A stretch of DNA of 64,000 nt from an uncultured Lachnospiraceae bacterium (lineage in GTDB: Bacteria > Bacillota > Clostridia > Lachnospirales > Lachnospiraceae). The translations under genes were made by a program, and so were the position numbers. The stretch covers positions 39,977-103,976 of the forward strand of contig CAMNQH010000002.1 in NCBI GenBank assembly GCA_946549035.1. The letters run 5' to 3'. Below the pieces are notes generated by a model. It made no database searches and had not been told where the DNA came from. It saw nothing but the letters and a program-made list of their open reading frames with translations. Of this stretch, positions 45,982-58,174 are shown in pieces; within the stretch, counting starts at the first letter, position 1, and each line of letters starts with the position of its first letter.

Positions 45982-47961
45982 GTGAAATATATGGGTGCAA
46001 AAAGCTGCAGAGGAAAAGAGCTGTATCCCAACCTCTTTTCCCCAATCAGAATCGGGAATATCCGATTAAAAAATAGAATCATCGCTGCTCCCACAAGCCC
46101 CAGCATGATTACCACGGAAGGGTTTTTTACACCGGAAATGCGGGCTTATCTGGAAGAAAAAGCCAAAGGAGGAGCAGCCGTAGTAACCTACGGAGAAGCA
46201 ATCGTACACTCTAAGACAGGAAAATCCCATAACAAGCAGGTGGAGTTAGACCATTTTGGAGTGCGCCAGGAGATGGCTCCAGTGGCCCGGGATATACATA
46301 ATGCCGGCGCATATGCCAATATTCAGCTTTCTCACGGAGGAAAGTACGGCGGCCTTGCCAGCGTAGGAGGAGAGCATACTGCCTGCGAAGTGGCCTATGG
46401 CCCAAGCCATGAAATGACTTCCATGGGAGAAGTGTTTGAAATGCCAAATGAGATGATCTATGAGATCATTGCGTCTTACGGCAAAGCGGCAAAGCTCTGT
46501 AAGGACTGCGGATTTGACATGGTTCAGGTACATGCGGCCCATGGCTGGCTGTTCTCCCAGTTCCTGTCTCCGAAGATGAATCAAAGAACCGATGAATTCG
46601 GCGGATCTTTGGAGAATAGGGCCCGGTTTTTGATGCTGGCCTTAGATGAGGTCCGCAAAGCGGTTGGTCCCAGATTCCCAATCGAAATTCGTATTTCCGG
46701 CGATGATATGACAGATATGGGAATGAATATGGAACAGTGCATAGAGGTAGCCAAGCTGGTGGACGATAAAGTAGATTTGTTTAATGTCTCTTGTGGAAAC
46801 CATGAGGATCCCGATATGTTCTGCCGTACCCATCCCTATGCCTTTTATCCGAGAGGGGTAAACGTATATCTGGCGGCGGAATTTAAAAAGCATGTGACAA
46901 AGCCGGTGGCCTGTGTAGGTTCTTTGAACGATCCGGCTCAGATGGAAGAAATTATTGCTTCCGGGCAGGCGGATATTGTGGAAATCGCCCGGGGACTTTT
47001 GGCGGATCCTTACCTTCCCAAGAAAGCATTGGAAGGAAGAGCGGATGATATTACTCCTTGTCTGCGCTGTTATGAATGCTTCGGAGAAGGCACCAAAAGC
47101 GAGACCGTGAAATGTGCCGTGAATCCCACCATGGGACAGCAGCTGGCGGAGAAATATCTCCGGAAAGAACCGGAATATAAAAAACGGGTGCTAGTGGCAG
47201 GCGGCGGGCCGGCCGGAATGGAAGCGGCCATTGTTGCAGCCCGGCGGGGACATGAGGTAACTCTGGTAGAAAAGGCAGATAAACTGGGCGGTAATCTGCA
47301 CCCGGCTGGGGCGGCGTATTTCAAAGAAGATATTGCAAAACTGTGCAGAGTTTTGGAAAAACGTGTGCGGGAGGCCGGAGTAAAGGTGATTCTGAATACG
47401 GAAGTTACGCCGGAATACATACAGGAATATAATCCCGATGCACTGTTTATTGCCATTGGTTCCAATGAGCTTCGTCCGCCGATCAAAGGCATAGATTCCC
47501 CCAATGTGGTTATGGCCTGCGATGCAGAGCTAAACCCGGCGCAGCTTGGAAAAAAGGTGGCCATTATGGGCGGCGGCTTTGTAGGCGGCGAGGCGGCGAT
47601 TTCCTTCCATCATGAAGGAAGAGAATGCGCTGTCATTGAGATGAAGAGCGTTCTGGTGGAAGAGGTGAATAATTTCTACCGAGGCGCATTGACTCATAAG
47701 ATTGAAGAATCCGCAGAAATTTATTTGAATACCAAGGTAAAAGAAATTGTGCCAGAGGGCGTACTTTGTGAACGGGATGGCGAAGAATTCTTGGTGGAAG
47801 CAGATTCTGTAGTATGCGCACTGGGCTTTTCGTCGCCGTATGAACAGGTGGATCAGATGGCGGAGCTGGTGGACGAATATTATATCGTGGGAGACTGCAA
47901 TAATGTAGGACAGATCTACCAGGCCATGAATACGGCCTATTATGCAGCCATGCGTCTGTAA
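45982..47961 (+). CDS. NADH:flavin oxidoreductase / enoate reductase (OYE-like, FMN/4Fe-4S/FAD)
   Basis: LFSPIRIGNIRLKNRIIAAPTSPSM, VQVHAAHGWLFSQFLSPKMNQRTDEFGGS, CLRCYECFG, VLVAGGGPAGMEAAIVAARRGHEVTLVEK. Confidence 0.93.
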   Translation: MKYMGAKSCRGKELYPNLFSPIRIGNIRLKNRIIAAPTSPSMITTEGFFTPEMRAYLEEKAKGGAAVVTYGEAIVHSKTGKSHNKQVELDHFGVRQEMAPVARDIHNAGAYANIQLSHGGKYGGLASVGGEHTACEVAYGPSHEMTSMGEVFEMPNEMIYEIIASYGKAAKLCKDCGFDMVQVHAAHGWLFSQFLSPKMNQRTDEFGGSLENRARFLMLALDEVRKAVGPRFPIEIRISGDDMTDMGMNMEQCIEVAKLVDDKVDLFNVSCGNHEDPDMFCRTHPYAFYPRGVNVYLAAEFKKHVTKPVACVGSLNDPAQMEEIIASGQADIVEIARGLLADPYLPKKALEGRADDITPCLRCYECFGEGTKSETVKCAVNPTMGQQLAEKYLRKEPEYKKRVLVAGGGPAGMEAAIVAARRGHEVTLVEKADKLGGNLHPAGAAYFKEDIAKLCRVLEKRVREAGVKVILNTEVTPEYIQEYNPDALFIAIGSNELRPPIKGIDSPNVVMACDAELNPAQLGKKVAIMGGGFVGGEAAISFHHEGRECAVIEMKSVLVEEVNNFYRGALTHKIEESAEIYLNTKVKEIVPEGVLCERDGEEFLVEADSVVCALGFSSPYEQVDQMAELVDEYYIVGDCNNVGQIYQAMNTAYYAAMRL

Positions 47962-47979
47962 AATAAAGTATAAAAAGTA

Positions 47980-48025
47980 AAAAGCTGGTCTGAAACCATT
48001 TTTAGGTTCAGTCCAGCTCTTTTCT
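47980..48025 (+). terminator. intrinsic terminator after the OYE gene
   Basis: AAAAGCTGGTCTGAAACC...GGTTCAGTCCAGCTCTTTT. Confidence 0.75.
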
Positions 48026-48089
48026 TATGTACAAATAGATAAAAAGGATCTATAATAAGGAGCATCAATGCAATAAAGGGGAAAGGAAA

Positions 48090-50081
48090 ATGAAACAGAA
48101 AAAGAAACCGAAGAAGAACAACATGATCAAAACCAAGAGAAGCATCCGGACGAAAATCATGATTACCACAGTGGCAGCGATTGTAACTGTGATGCTTGTA
48201 TTCAGCGGTGTACTGACTTTTGCCATGCATAATCTGACGGAATCTATTTTGATGGATGTGTTGCAGCCTATGGCAAAGGAATCCGCAAAGGCGGTAGAAT
48301 CCAATATCCATTTGATGGCGGACCGGATGATGGGATTGGTTTTAGACGGCAGGCTTGCGGACCCTGCTGCGTCAAAGGAGGATAAAGCGGCGGCTTTATC
48401 AGAGGTGCGGAACACATATGAATTTTACGGCATTGGTGTTTATGGAACGGATGGAGCGGCCATAGCCGTAGATGGAGAGACGTATCAGAATCTGGCGGAA
48501 TCCTCCTGGTTTGAGTTGCTTGCAGAGACGGATAACCTTACGATTTCGGATCCGGAAATTTTTGAAGAATACATAGGAATACCTGTAGGGATGCCCATAA
48601 AGGCGGAGGGCGAGACCCAGGCATACCTTGTGGGTATCTATAAATATGACATATTAAGCGATGTTCTGGGTGAAATCCGTGTAGGAAAAAGCGGTGTGGC
48701 CATTATGATTAACGATGAGGGAACTGTAGTAGGACATCCCAGCTCGGACGTGGTCCGGGAATGTCCCAACATTTTTCAGATGGATACGGAAGAATCGGCC
48801 CATGATATCTTTGACCGTATGGTATCCCGGGAGACCGGAGTTTCTCAAGGACTTGTAAATGGACAGGACGCATATGTGGCTTTCTGCCCCGTCAGAGGAA
48901 CCCATTGGTCTTTTGCCGTTGAAGTACCCAAGTCGGATTATATGGAATCTACGAACCGGGCGCTTTTATTTACCCTTGTGGCGGCGGCAGTTGTTTTGGC
49001 CGGGGCACTGGTGGTATTCTGGGGAATTACAACGGTGATTTCCACTCAGCTGAAAAAAGCGATTGCACGGATGGACGGATTGGCGAAGGGAGACTTGACT
49101 TCGGAAATTGTAAGTAAAAATTCTGGAGATGAAGTGCAGGTTTTGACCCTTTCCTTAAAATCTACGATTGGAAGTATCAATGATTACCTGATGGAAATTC
49201 GCAGAGTGTTAGACAGTATTTCAGAGGGCAATCTGAATGTATCGGCGAATGGGAATTATCAGGGAGATTTTGTAGTCGTAAAAGAAACTTTAACCAATAT
49301 TATCAACTCTCTGAACCAGGTGATGAAGCAGATTAGCGATACATCCTACCACTTGATGGAGACGGCGGAAAGTATGGGAAGCCAGTCAGAAGAGCTGCAT
49401 CAGGCCGTTATGAATCAGACGGACGCCATGGACAGTCTCAATACAGAGGTAAAAAGTATCCGGGATAATCTTGGAAATGTGACGGAGAATACAAGACAGA
49501 CCAGCCAGAGGGCGGCTGAAATTGCACAACAGATTGCGGACGGAAACCGGAAGATGGAACAGCTGCGGGAAGCAATGTCCGCCATTGACCGTAACGCGGA
49601 GGATATTACAAAAATCAGCAAGCTGATAGAAGGGATTTCCCAGCAGACGAAGATTCTGGCTTTGAATGCGTCTGTGGAAGCTGCCAGAGCAGGAGAGGCC
49701 GGAAAGGGATTTTCAGTAGTTGCCCAGGAGGTACGGGATTTGGCGAGCCAGAGCGAGGAAGCGGCTAAGAGTACGGTGGAAATGATCGAGACAGCCAGCG
49801 CATTAATCAATCAGGGCGTTCGTTTGACTACCCAGGCGTCAGAGTCTCTGGAGGCTATCCAAAAGGGCTCCGACGCCGTGACGGAGATTTCCGTCTGTCT
49901 TTCAGAAACGGTGGATATACAGGAGGCATCTTTAGAAGAGATTGTGGATAAGATGGAAGATATCACCAATATAACTCAACAAAATCTTCAATGTGCGGAA
50001 AACACAGCGGATATCAGCGTGGAGCTGGACATGGAGTCAAAGAAACTAAAAGAGATTTTGGAGAAATTTCGTTTTCAATAG
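48090..50081 (+). CDS. methyl-accepting chemotaxis protein with Cache-type sensor
   Basis: N-terminal TM, extracellular Cache-like region, HAMP, signalling hairpin [45 protein letters not shown]. Confidence 0.95.
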   Translation: MKQKKKPKKNNMIKTKRSIRTKIMITTVAAIVTVMLVFSGVLTFAMHNLTESILMDVLQPMAKESAKAVESNIHLMADRMMGLVLDGRLADPAASKEDKAAALSEVRNTYEFYGIGVYGTDGAAIAVDGETYQNLAESSWFELLAETDNLTISDPEIFEEYIGIPVGMPIKAEGETQAYLVGIYKYDILSDVLGEIRVGKSGVAIMINDEGTVVGHPSSDVVRECPNIFQMDTEESAHDIFDRMVSRETGVSQGLVNGQDAYVAFCPVRGTHWSFAVEVPKSDYMESTNRALLFTLVAAAVVLAGALVVFWGITTVISTQLKKAIARMDGLAKGDLTSEIVSKNSGDEVQVLTLSLKSTIGSINDYLMEIRRVLDSISEGNLNVSANGNYQGDFVVVKETLTNIINSLNQVMKQISDTSYHLMETAESMGSQSEELHQAVMNQTDAMDSLNTEVKSIRDNLGNVTENTRQTSQRAAEIAQQIADGNRKMEQLREAMSAIDRNAEDITKISKLIEGISQQTKILALNASVEAARAGEAGKGFSVVAQEVRDLASQSEEAAKSTVEMIETASALINQGVRLTTQASESLEAIQKGSDAVTEISVCLSETVDIQEASLEEIVDKMEDITNITQQNLQCAENTADISVELDMESKKLKEILEKFRFQ

Positions 50082-50104
50082 AAGTAAGACTGGAGGTTGT
50101 GCAG

Positions 50105-50566
50105 ATGAAAAAATGGGTGATGGCAGTTGTTTTGATAACATGCATTTTAATGACAGCAGGCTGCCAGGAAACGAAAAAAAACCAGGAGCTTAAGGATGGA
50201 TCCTATACGGCCCAGATGTCGGAATTTTCCCATGGCTGGAGAGAATATGTGACAATTACAGTCAAAGGCGGAGAAATTATCGACACGGAATATAATGCGG
50301 AAAATGCCAGTGGTTTTATTAAGAGCTGGGACAATGTATATATGAATCAGATGAAGTCTGTTACCGGTACGTACCCAAATGAATATACCAGATATTATGC
50401 GGCTCAGCTCACAGGGGTTGATCAGGCGCCTGAAGTTGAAATTTTGTCTGGCGCTTCCAGCTCCGGGGGAAATTTTAAGAAATTGTCCCAGGCAGTCGTG
50501 AACCAGGCGATAAAAGGGGATTCCCGAGTTGTGATGGTAGAGACAGAAAGTGAAAAGCAGGAATGA
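50105..50566 (+). CDS. FMN-binding (ApbE-type flavinylation substrate) lipoprotein
   Basis: Lipobox LMTAGC; flavinylation-like motif LSGASSSGGNF; start set to ATG 50105, not the track's 49991. Confidence 0.8.
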   Translation: MKKWVMAVVLITCILMTAGCQETKKNQELKDGSYTAQMSEFSHGWREYVTITVKGGEIIDTEYNAENASGFIKSWDNVYMNQMKSVTGTYPNEYTRYYAAQLTGVDQAPEVEILSGASSSGGNFKKLSQAVVNQAIKGDSRVVMVETESEKQE

Positions 50567-50722
50567 TTTTTGTGGAAAAATGAATTTACACCATATAAAA
50601 CTTGCAAAAAAGATATTTTTGTGCAATGAAAATAGAAAAAAAATAAGAAATTAAGAAAAAGTGATTGCAAAATCCTGCATTTCGTACTAAAATGGGATGG
50701 AAGAAAAAAGTGTAGGTATTGA

Positions 50723-52075
<1,353 letters not shown>

Positions 52076-52126
52076 AAATTTTAAAAATATAAGAGCTCCC
52101 GGACAAAACCATCGTCCCGGGAGATA

Positions 52127-52155
52127 AAAAAGAACCGGAAACGGTTCTTTTTTAT
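52127..52155 (+). terminator. intrinsic terminator after gdhA
   Basis: AAGAACCG-GAAA-CGGTTCTTTTTT. Confidence 0.85.
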
Positions 52156-52183
52156 TGTCAAATGGGAGCTATGCCGATATAAT
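52155..52183 (+). promoter_or_regulatory. sigma70-type promoter for deoB
   Basis: TTGTCA (52155-52160), 17-nt spacer, TATAAT (52178-52183). Confidence 0.75.
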
Positions 52184-52214
52184 AAGGATAATTCAAGAGG
52201 TAGAGGAGGTTGCA

Positions 52215-53417
52215 ATGAAAGAATTTCAAAAGTATAAACGTGTGTTTTTGATTGTTCTGGATTCCTATGGGGCAGGGCCTATGGAGGATGCAGCAGATTA
52301 CGGAGATGAAGGAGCAGATACTATGGGGCATATTGCCCAGGCAGTTCCGGGAATGTCGCTGCCAAATCTGCAAAAGCTGGGCTTGGCTAATCTCAGGCCC
52401 CTGGCGAATATGGAAGCTGTTGAGAAGCCAAAGGCTTATATTGCTGTCATGAGGGAACAAAGTACCGGAAAAGATACTATGACCGGACATTGGGAGATGA
52501 TGGGGTTAAAGACCGAAAAGCCGTTTGTTACGTTTACGGATACCGGGTTTCCGCCGGAATTAATTCAAGAATTGGAAAAACGCACAGGGCGTAAGGTAAT
52601 CGGAAATAAAAGCGCCAGCGGTACGGAAATTATAGAGGAATTGGGCGAAGAAGAGATTGCTACGGGCCATATGATCGTCTATACCTCTGCGGATTCCGTA
52701 CTTCAGATCTGTGGGAATGAAGAGACCTTTGGATTGGAGGAGCTGTATCGCTGCTGTGAGATTGCCCGGGATATTACCATGAAGGATACATGGAAGGTGG
52801 GCCGTGTGATTGCAAGACCGTATGTGGGCAAGAAAAAAGGAGAATTCAAACGAACCTCGAATCGCCATGATTATGCGTTGAAGCCTCATGGAAAAACGGT
52901 TTTGAACGCACTTAAGGACGCAGGGTATACCGTGTATTCCATTGGGAAAATCAATGATATTTTTGTGGGAGAAGGCATCACGGAAGCTGAAAAATCCAAA
53001 AGCTCCGTTGAGGGCATGGAGCAAACCATAAACGTGGCCGAGAATAAAGAATTTACGGGGCTGTGCTTTGTCAATCTGGTGGATTTTGACGCTCTTTGGG
53101 GGCACCGAAGAGATCCGGAGGGATATGCCAGGGAGCTGGAGCAATTTGATGAGAAACTGGGAGAGCTGCTGAAGGTACTGAGAGAAGACGACCTGCTTGT
53201 ATTGACGGCAGATCATGGAAACGATCCCACCTACATGGGAACGGACCATACCAGAGAGAAAGTGCCGCTGCTTGCGTACTCAAAGAAAATGACAGGAAGC
53301 GGGCAGATGCCGCAGCGTGATACCTTTGCCGATATCGGGGCTTCCATAGCAGAGAACTTTGGAGTAGAACTTCCCAGTGGAGCGATTGGAACTTCCATGC
53401 TGGAGCTTTGGAAATAA
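52215..53417 (+). CDS. deoB: phosphopentomutase
   Basis: [63 protein letters not shown]; start after the promoter/SD at ATG 52215. Confidence 0.96.
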   Translation: MKEFQKYKRVFLIVLDSYGAGPMEDAADYGDEGADTMGHIAQAVPGMSLPNLQKLGLANLRPLANMEAVEKPKAYIAVMREQSTGKDTMTGHWEMMGLKTEKPFVTFTDTGFPPELIQELEKRTGRKVIGNKSASGTEIIEELGEEEIATGHMIVYTSADSVLQICGNEETFGLEELYRCCEIARDITMKDTWKVGRVIARPYVGKKKGEFKRTSNRHDYALKPHGKTVLNALKDAGYTVYSIGKINDIFVGEGITEAEKSKSSVEGMEQTINVAENKEFTGLCFVNLVDFDALWGHRRDPEGYARELEQFDEKLGELLKVLREDDLLVLTADHGNDPTYMGTDHTREKVPLLAYSKKMTGSGQMPQRDTFADIGASIAENFGVELPSGAIGTSMLELWK

Positions 53418-53481
53418 AGGAACTGTACCCTTTATCCACTGAGGGTATCATTTTTTGTTTCCTGCCTTTTATACTAACAGA

Positions 53482-53517
53482 AAACCCGCAAACGGCGTCT
53501 GCCGCCGGCGGGTTTTT
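53482..53517. terminator. bidirectional-type terminator between deoB and the tRNA
   Basis: AAACCCGC...GCGGGTTTTT; serves convergent deoB (+) and tRNA-Ser (-). Confidence 0.7.
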
Positions 53518-53523
53518 ATAAAC

Positions 53524-53611
53524 CGGAGATGGAGGGATTTGAACCCTCGCGCCGGCGAACCGACCTACCGGATTTCGAATCCGGACCCTTCAGCCACTTG
53601 GGTACATCTCC
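53524..53611 (-). tRNA. tRNA-Ser (anticodon CGA)
   Basis: Minus strand GGAGATGTACCCAAGTGGCTGAAGGGTCCGGATTCGAAATCCGG...GGTTCAAATCCCTCCATCTCCG; 7-bp acceptor stem, CCGGA-TTCGAAA-TCCGG anticodon arm, long variable arm; CCA not encoded. Confidence 0.95.
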
Positions 53612-53727
53612 ATAAGACATTCTACATTATAACAATCTTTTTTCAAAAAAGCAATGAAAAATCTTGCGGAATCCATAAGAAATGGTATATGATAAGATTA
53701 AAATAAAATAAAAAAGGACGTGAGCAG

Positions 53728-54801
53728 ATGAAACGAATCGGAATGTTGACAAGCGGCGGCGACTGTCAGGCGCTGAATGCTGCTATGCGGGGCGTGGTAA
53801 AATCATTGAGCAGCAACCTGGACGAGTTGGAGGTTTATGGATTTTACGAAGGTTATAAGGGCCTGATATACGGGAATTACCGCCTGCTGACGGCAAAAGA
53901 TTTTTCCGGTATCTTGACTATGGGAGGAACGATTTTAGGAACCTCCAGACAGCCCTTTAAGCTGATGCGTACTCCGGATGAGAACGGGCTGGACAAGGTA
54001 GAAGCCATGAAGCATACTTATCATAAGCTTCGTCTGGACTGTTTGGTGATTCTGGGAGGAAACGGTACGCAAAAAACGGCCAATCTGTTACGGGAAGAGG
54101 GCTTAAATATAATACACCTGCCAAAGACCATAGATAATGATATCTGGGGAACCGATGTGACCTTCGGATTCCAAAGCGCTATTAATATTGCCACAGAAGC
54201 GATTGACTGTATCCATACCACAGCGGCGTCTCATAACCGGGTTTTTATAGTAGAAGTTATGGGCCATAAGGTGGGCTGGCTGACACTGTACGCAGGAGTA
54301 GCGGCAGGGGCCGATATCATTCTGCTGCCGGAGATTCCCTATGATATTGAAAAAGTTGTGAAAGCGATTCAGCGCAGAAGCCAGGCTGGAAAAGGATTTA
54401 CAATTCTAGCAGTGGCAGAGGGGGCTATTTCCAAAGAAGATGCGAAGCTGTCCAAGAAAGAGTATAAAGAGAAATTAAAAAATCGCAAATATCCTTCTGT
54501 ATCTTATGAGATTGCGGCAAGGATTCAGGAGCGGACCGGTTCTGAGGTTCGCGTGACAGTGCCGGGACATACCCAAAGAGGCGGGAGCCCCTGTCCCTAT
54601 GACCGGGTGCTTTGCACCAGATTAGGCGCTGCAGCAGGCAAGCTGATTCTGAAGGATGATTACGGTTATATGGTAGGTATGATCAACGGCGAGACAAAGA
54701 AGGTGCCCTTGCAGGACGTAGCAGGCAAGCTTAAGATGGTGGAGCCGGATTCTAAGATGGTGCAGGAAGCAAAGCTGATCGGCATCAGCTTCGGGGATTG
54801 A
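53728..54801 (+). CDS. ATP-dependent 6-phosphofructokinase (PfkA superfamily, group with Lys124)
   Basis: MKRIGMLTSGGDCQALNAAMRG, LGGNGTQKTA, LPKTIDNDIWGTDVTFGFQSA. Confidence 0.9.
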   Translation: MKRIGMLTSGGDCQALNAAMRGVVKSLSSNLDELEVYGFYEGYKGLIYGNYRLLTAKDFSGILTMGGTILGTSRQPFKLMRTPDENGLDKVEAMKHTYHKLRLDCLVILGGNGTQKTANLLREEGLNIIHLPKTIDNDIWGTDVTFGFQSAINIATEAIDCIHTTAASHNRVFIVEVMGHKVGWLTLYAGVAAGADIILLPEIPYDIEKVVKAIQRRSQAGKGFTILAVAEGAISKEDAKLSKKEYKEKLKNRKYPSVSYEIAARIQERTGSEVRVTVPGHTQRGGSPCPYDRVLCTRLGAAAGKLILKDDYGYMVGMINGETKKVPLQDVAGKLKMVEPDSKMVQEAKLIGISFGD

Positions 54802-54802
54802 T

Positions 54803-56398
54803 ATGGCATATACCGCATTGTACCGAAAGTTTCGGCCCCAGGAATTTGAAGACGTAAAAGGGCAGGAACATATTGTAACGACGTTGTGTAACCAGATAAA
54901 AGCAGACCGTATCGGGCACGCTTACCTGTTCTGCGGCACCCGGGGAACCGGGAAAACGACCATTGCAAAAATCTTTGCAAAGGCCGTCAACTGCAGTCAG
55001 CCCGTAGACGGAAGTCCCTGCGGCACATGCCCCTCCTGCAAAGCCATACAGGAGGGGAATTCCATGAATGTAATAGAAATTGATGCGGCTTCTAATAATG
55101 GCGTGGACAATATTCGGGAGATCCGGGAAGAGGTGGCTTACTCTCCGGCGGAGGGAAAGTATAAAGTATACATTATAGATGAGGTTCATATGCTATCCAT
55201 GGGAGCTTTTAATGCGCTATTGAAGACCCTGGAGGAACCGCCGTCTTATGTAATATTTATTCTTGCTACCACAGAAGCCCATAAGATTCCTGTTACAATT
55301 CTTTCCAGGTGTCAGAGATATGATTTTCGCCGGATTACCATTGACACCATTTCGAAACGTCTGATGGAGCTTGTCTTGGCAGAACAGGTACAGGCTCAGG
55401 ATAAAGCGATTCGTTATATTGCAAAGGCCGGGGACGGCTCCATGCGTGATGCTATCAGCCTTTTAGACCGGTGCATCGCCTTTTATCTGGGGCAGGAGCT
55501 GACATATGACAAAGTACTTGACGTGTTGGGGGCGGTGGATAGCCAGGTATTTGGCCAGATGCTGCGTTTGATTGCAGAGCGAGATATCGCCGGATTGATT
55601 GCGGCGCTGGAAGAGATGATGATACAGGGCAGAGAACCAGGGCAGTTTGTAACAGATTTTACCTGGTATCTTCGGAACCTTCTGCTTCTGAAAAGTTCTG
55701 ATGATATGGAAGAGGTGCTGGATGTTTCCAGTGAAAACCTAAAAGAGATGAGAGAAACGGCGTCCGTGCTGACAAGCAAAGAGCTGATGCGATATATTCA
55801 TATATTTTCTCAGCTTTCCAATCAGATACGGTATGCTTCCCAAAAGCGGATATTGATTGAGATAGCGCTGATTAAGCTTTGCAGGCCTCAGATGGAGGAG
55901 AATCTGGAAGCGTTGACCGCCCGAATCGACGATCTGGAACGCAAGCTGGAGCAGGGTGTTATCAGCTATAGAGAAAAGAATTCAGATGCTCAAGACGAGA
56001 AGGGTACTGACGGAGAGCCTCAGGGAGAGTCCGATACTCCCACGATATCAGGCAAAAGCGTTTTGCCTAAAGCGATTCCGGAAGAAGTACAGCAAGTAGT
56101 AACAAATTGGCGTTCTATCATTCAAAGTATGTCGGGCAGTCTTCGCACGTTTCTAAAAGGAGCAAGGCTAAGCCTTGGCAAGGACAATGAGCTGCTGATT
56201 CTTTTTGAAGATGAATTGGCGGAAAGTTATGTGAATACCCAGGAACACCGGCAGGAGATTTCCAACGCTATTTCTGCCAAAACCGGGAGAGAAGTTGAAA
56301 TACAAATTTTAAAAAATGAATCCAGGCAGAATTTTTCGGATGCCTATGTGGATATTGAGAAAATGATCCATATGGATCTTGTGATAGAAGATGATTAA
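54803..56398 (+). CDS. dnaX: DNA polymerase III subunit gamma/tau
   Basis: [42 protein letters not shown], Zn Cys cluster, [23 protein letters not shown]. Confidence 0.97.
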   Translation: MAYTALYRKFRPQEFEDVKGQEHIVTTLCNQIKADRIGHAYLFCGTRGTGKTTIAKIFAKAVNCSQPVDGSPCGTCPSCKAIQEGNSMNVIEIDAASNNGVDNIREIREEVAYSPAEGKYKVYIIDEVHMLSMGAFNALLKTLEEPPSYVIFILATTEAHKIPVTILSRCQRYDFRRITIDTISKRLMELVLAEQVQAQDKAIRYIAKAGDGSMRDAISLLDRCIAFYLGQELTYDKVLDVLGAVDSQVFGQMLRLIAERDIAGLIAALEEMMIQGREPGQFVTDFTWYLRNLLLLKSSDDMEEVLDVSSENLKEMRETASVLTSKELMRYIHIFSQLSNQIRYASQKRILIEIALIKLCRPQMEENLEALTARIDDLERKLEQGVISYREKNSDAQDEKGTDGEPQGESDTPTISGKSVLPKAIPEEVQQVVTNWRSIIQSMSGSLRTFLKGARLSLGKDNELLILFEDELAESYVNTQEHRQEISNAISAKTGREVEIQILKNESRQNFSDAYVDIEKMIHMDLVIEDD

Positions 56399-56411
56399 GG
56401 AGGATGCTGTA

Positions 56412-56756
56412 ATGGCAAAAAGAGGCGGTTTTCCAGGCGGTATGCCGGGAAATATGAACAACCTGATGAAACAGGCACAAAAGATGCAGAAACAGATGGA
56501 GGAGGCCACCAGAGAGCTGGAAGAAAAAGAAATTACGGCGTCGTCAGGCGGCGGAGCAGTGGAAGTTACAGTATCCGGTAAGAAGGAAATTTTAAAAGTG
56601 AAGATTTCCGAAGAAGTGGTGGATCCCGACGACATTGAAATGTTAGAAGATTTAATTATGGCTGCTGCAAATGAAGCGCTTCGGGAAGTTGAGGAATTTT
56701 CTTCAAAATCCATGTCCAAAATTACCGGGGGCCTGGGCGGCGGCTTTCCGTTTTAG
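56412..56756 (+). CDS. YbaB/EbfC family nucleoid-associated protein
   Basis: [46 protein letters not shown]; between dnaX and recR. Confidence 0.95.
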   Translation: MAKRGGFPGGMPGNMNNLMKQAQKMQKQMEEATRELEEKEITASSGGGAVEVTVSGKKEILKVKISEEVVDPDDIEMLEDLIMAAANEALREVEEFSSKSMSKITGGLGGGFPF

Positions 56757-56765
56757 AGGCGGAAC

Positions 56766-57362
56766 ATGGGATACTATAGCAGACAGATCAGTAAGCTGAT
56801 TGAGGAGCTGTCCGGCTTGCCGGGGATTGGAAGCAAATCTGCCCAGCGGCTGGCTTTTCATATTTTGAATATGCCCTTAGAGCATGTAGAGCAGCTTTCG
56901 GACGCTATTATTGACGCCAGGCGGAATGTACGGTATTGCCGTCAATGCTACACATTGACAGACGAAGAGCTTTGCCCGATTTGCAGCAGCTCTCAGCGAG
57001 ATCAGAAACTGATTATGGTGGTGGAGGATACCCGAGATCTGGCGGCATATGAAAAAACCCAGAAATACCAGGGCGTATATCATGTACTCCATGGGGCTAT
57101 ATCTCCTATGCTGGGAATCGGGCCAAATGACATTAAGCTGAAAGAGCTGATGCAGCGGCTTCAGGGAGAGGTGGACGAAGTGATTATTGCTACGAACTCC
57201 AGCCTGGAAGGTGAAACCACGGCTATGTATATCAGTAAGCTGATTAAGCCAACCGGGATTAAGGTGTCCCGGATTGCCAGCGGCGTTCCTGTAGGCGGGG
57301 ATTTGGAATATATTGATGAGATGACGCTTTTACGAGCCCTGGAAGGGCGCGTGGAACTATAA
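56766..57362 (+). CDS. recR: recombination mediator RecR
   Basis: [74 protein letters not shown]. Confidence 0.97.
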   Translation: MGYYSRQISKLIEELSGLPGIGSKSAQRLAFHILNMPLEHVEQLSDAIIDARRNVRYCRQCYTLTDEELCPICSSSQRDQKLIMVVEDTRDLAAYEKTQKYQGVYHVLHGAISPMLGIGPNDIKLKELMQRLQGEVDEVIIATNSSLEGETTAMYISKLIKPTGIKVSRIASGVPVGGDLEYIDEMTLLRALEGRVEL

Positions 57363-57507
57363 AGGGGATGCCTGAAATGCATTCCCTTTGCCGCGTTTAC
57401 AGCGGGAGGCATAAGGGAATCCGGCTGCAATTAGGAAAAATGGGGCTGGACAGAAAGAGAGACAAGTGTTATTCTATAGCTAAATATGGCAAAAAGGAGG
57501 AAAACAT

Positions 57508-58161
57508 ATGGAGTTTTTCATTGATACAGCGAAAGTAGAAGACATCAAAAAAGCAAATGATATGGGCGTTATATGTGGAGTGACTACCAATCCGTCCCTG
57601 ATTGCGAAAGAAGGCAGGGATTTCAAGGAAGTGATCTCAGAGATTGCATCCGTTGTGGACGGGCCCATCAGCGGGGAAGTGAAAGCTACCACGGTTGACG
57701 CCGAAGGCATGATTGCAGAGGGCAGGGAGATTGCCAAGATCCATCCCAATATGGTGGTGAAGATCCCTATGACAGCAGAGGGCTTAAAGGCTGTAAAGGT
57801 ATTGACGGCAGAAGGAATTAAGACAAACGTTACATTGATTTTCAATGCGAACCAGGCGCTTTTGGCAGCAAGAGCCGGGGCTACCTATGTATCTCCTTTT
57901 GTAGGAAGATTAGATGATATCAACATGCCGGGAGTAGAATTAATCAAAACTATTGCAGATATGTTTGCCATACACGGCATTGAGACACAAATTATCGCGG
58001 CAAGCATCCGCAATCCGATTCATGTAATTGACTGCGCGCTGGCCGGAGCAGATATTGCCACCGTTCCGTACAGCGTAATCGAACAGATGACGAAGCATCC
58101 GCTGACAGATCAGGGGATTGTTAAATTCCAGGCAGACTATAGGGCCGTTTTCGGGGAATGA
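57508..58161 (+). CDS. fructose-6-phosphate aldolase / transaldolase-like
   Basis: [67 protein letters not shown]. Confidence 0.95.
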   Translation: MEFFIDTAKVEDIKKANDMGVICGVTTNPSLIAKEGRDFKEVISEIASVVDGPISGEVKATTVDAEGMIAEGREIAKIHPNMVVKIPMTAEGLKAVKVLTAEGIKTNVTLIFNANQALLAARAGATYVSPFVGRLDDINMPGVELIKTIADMFAIHGIETQIIAASIRNPIHVIDCALAGADIATVPYSVIEQMTKHPLTDQGIVKFQADYRAVFGE

Positions 58162-58174
58162 GAAGGAGAAGAGA

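Noticed and set aside
52155-52214. N-terminal extension of deoB in the ORF track
   Set aside because: The TTG start overlaps the -35 of the promoter; ATG 52215 has a proper SD and matches deoB N-termini.
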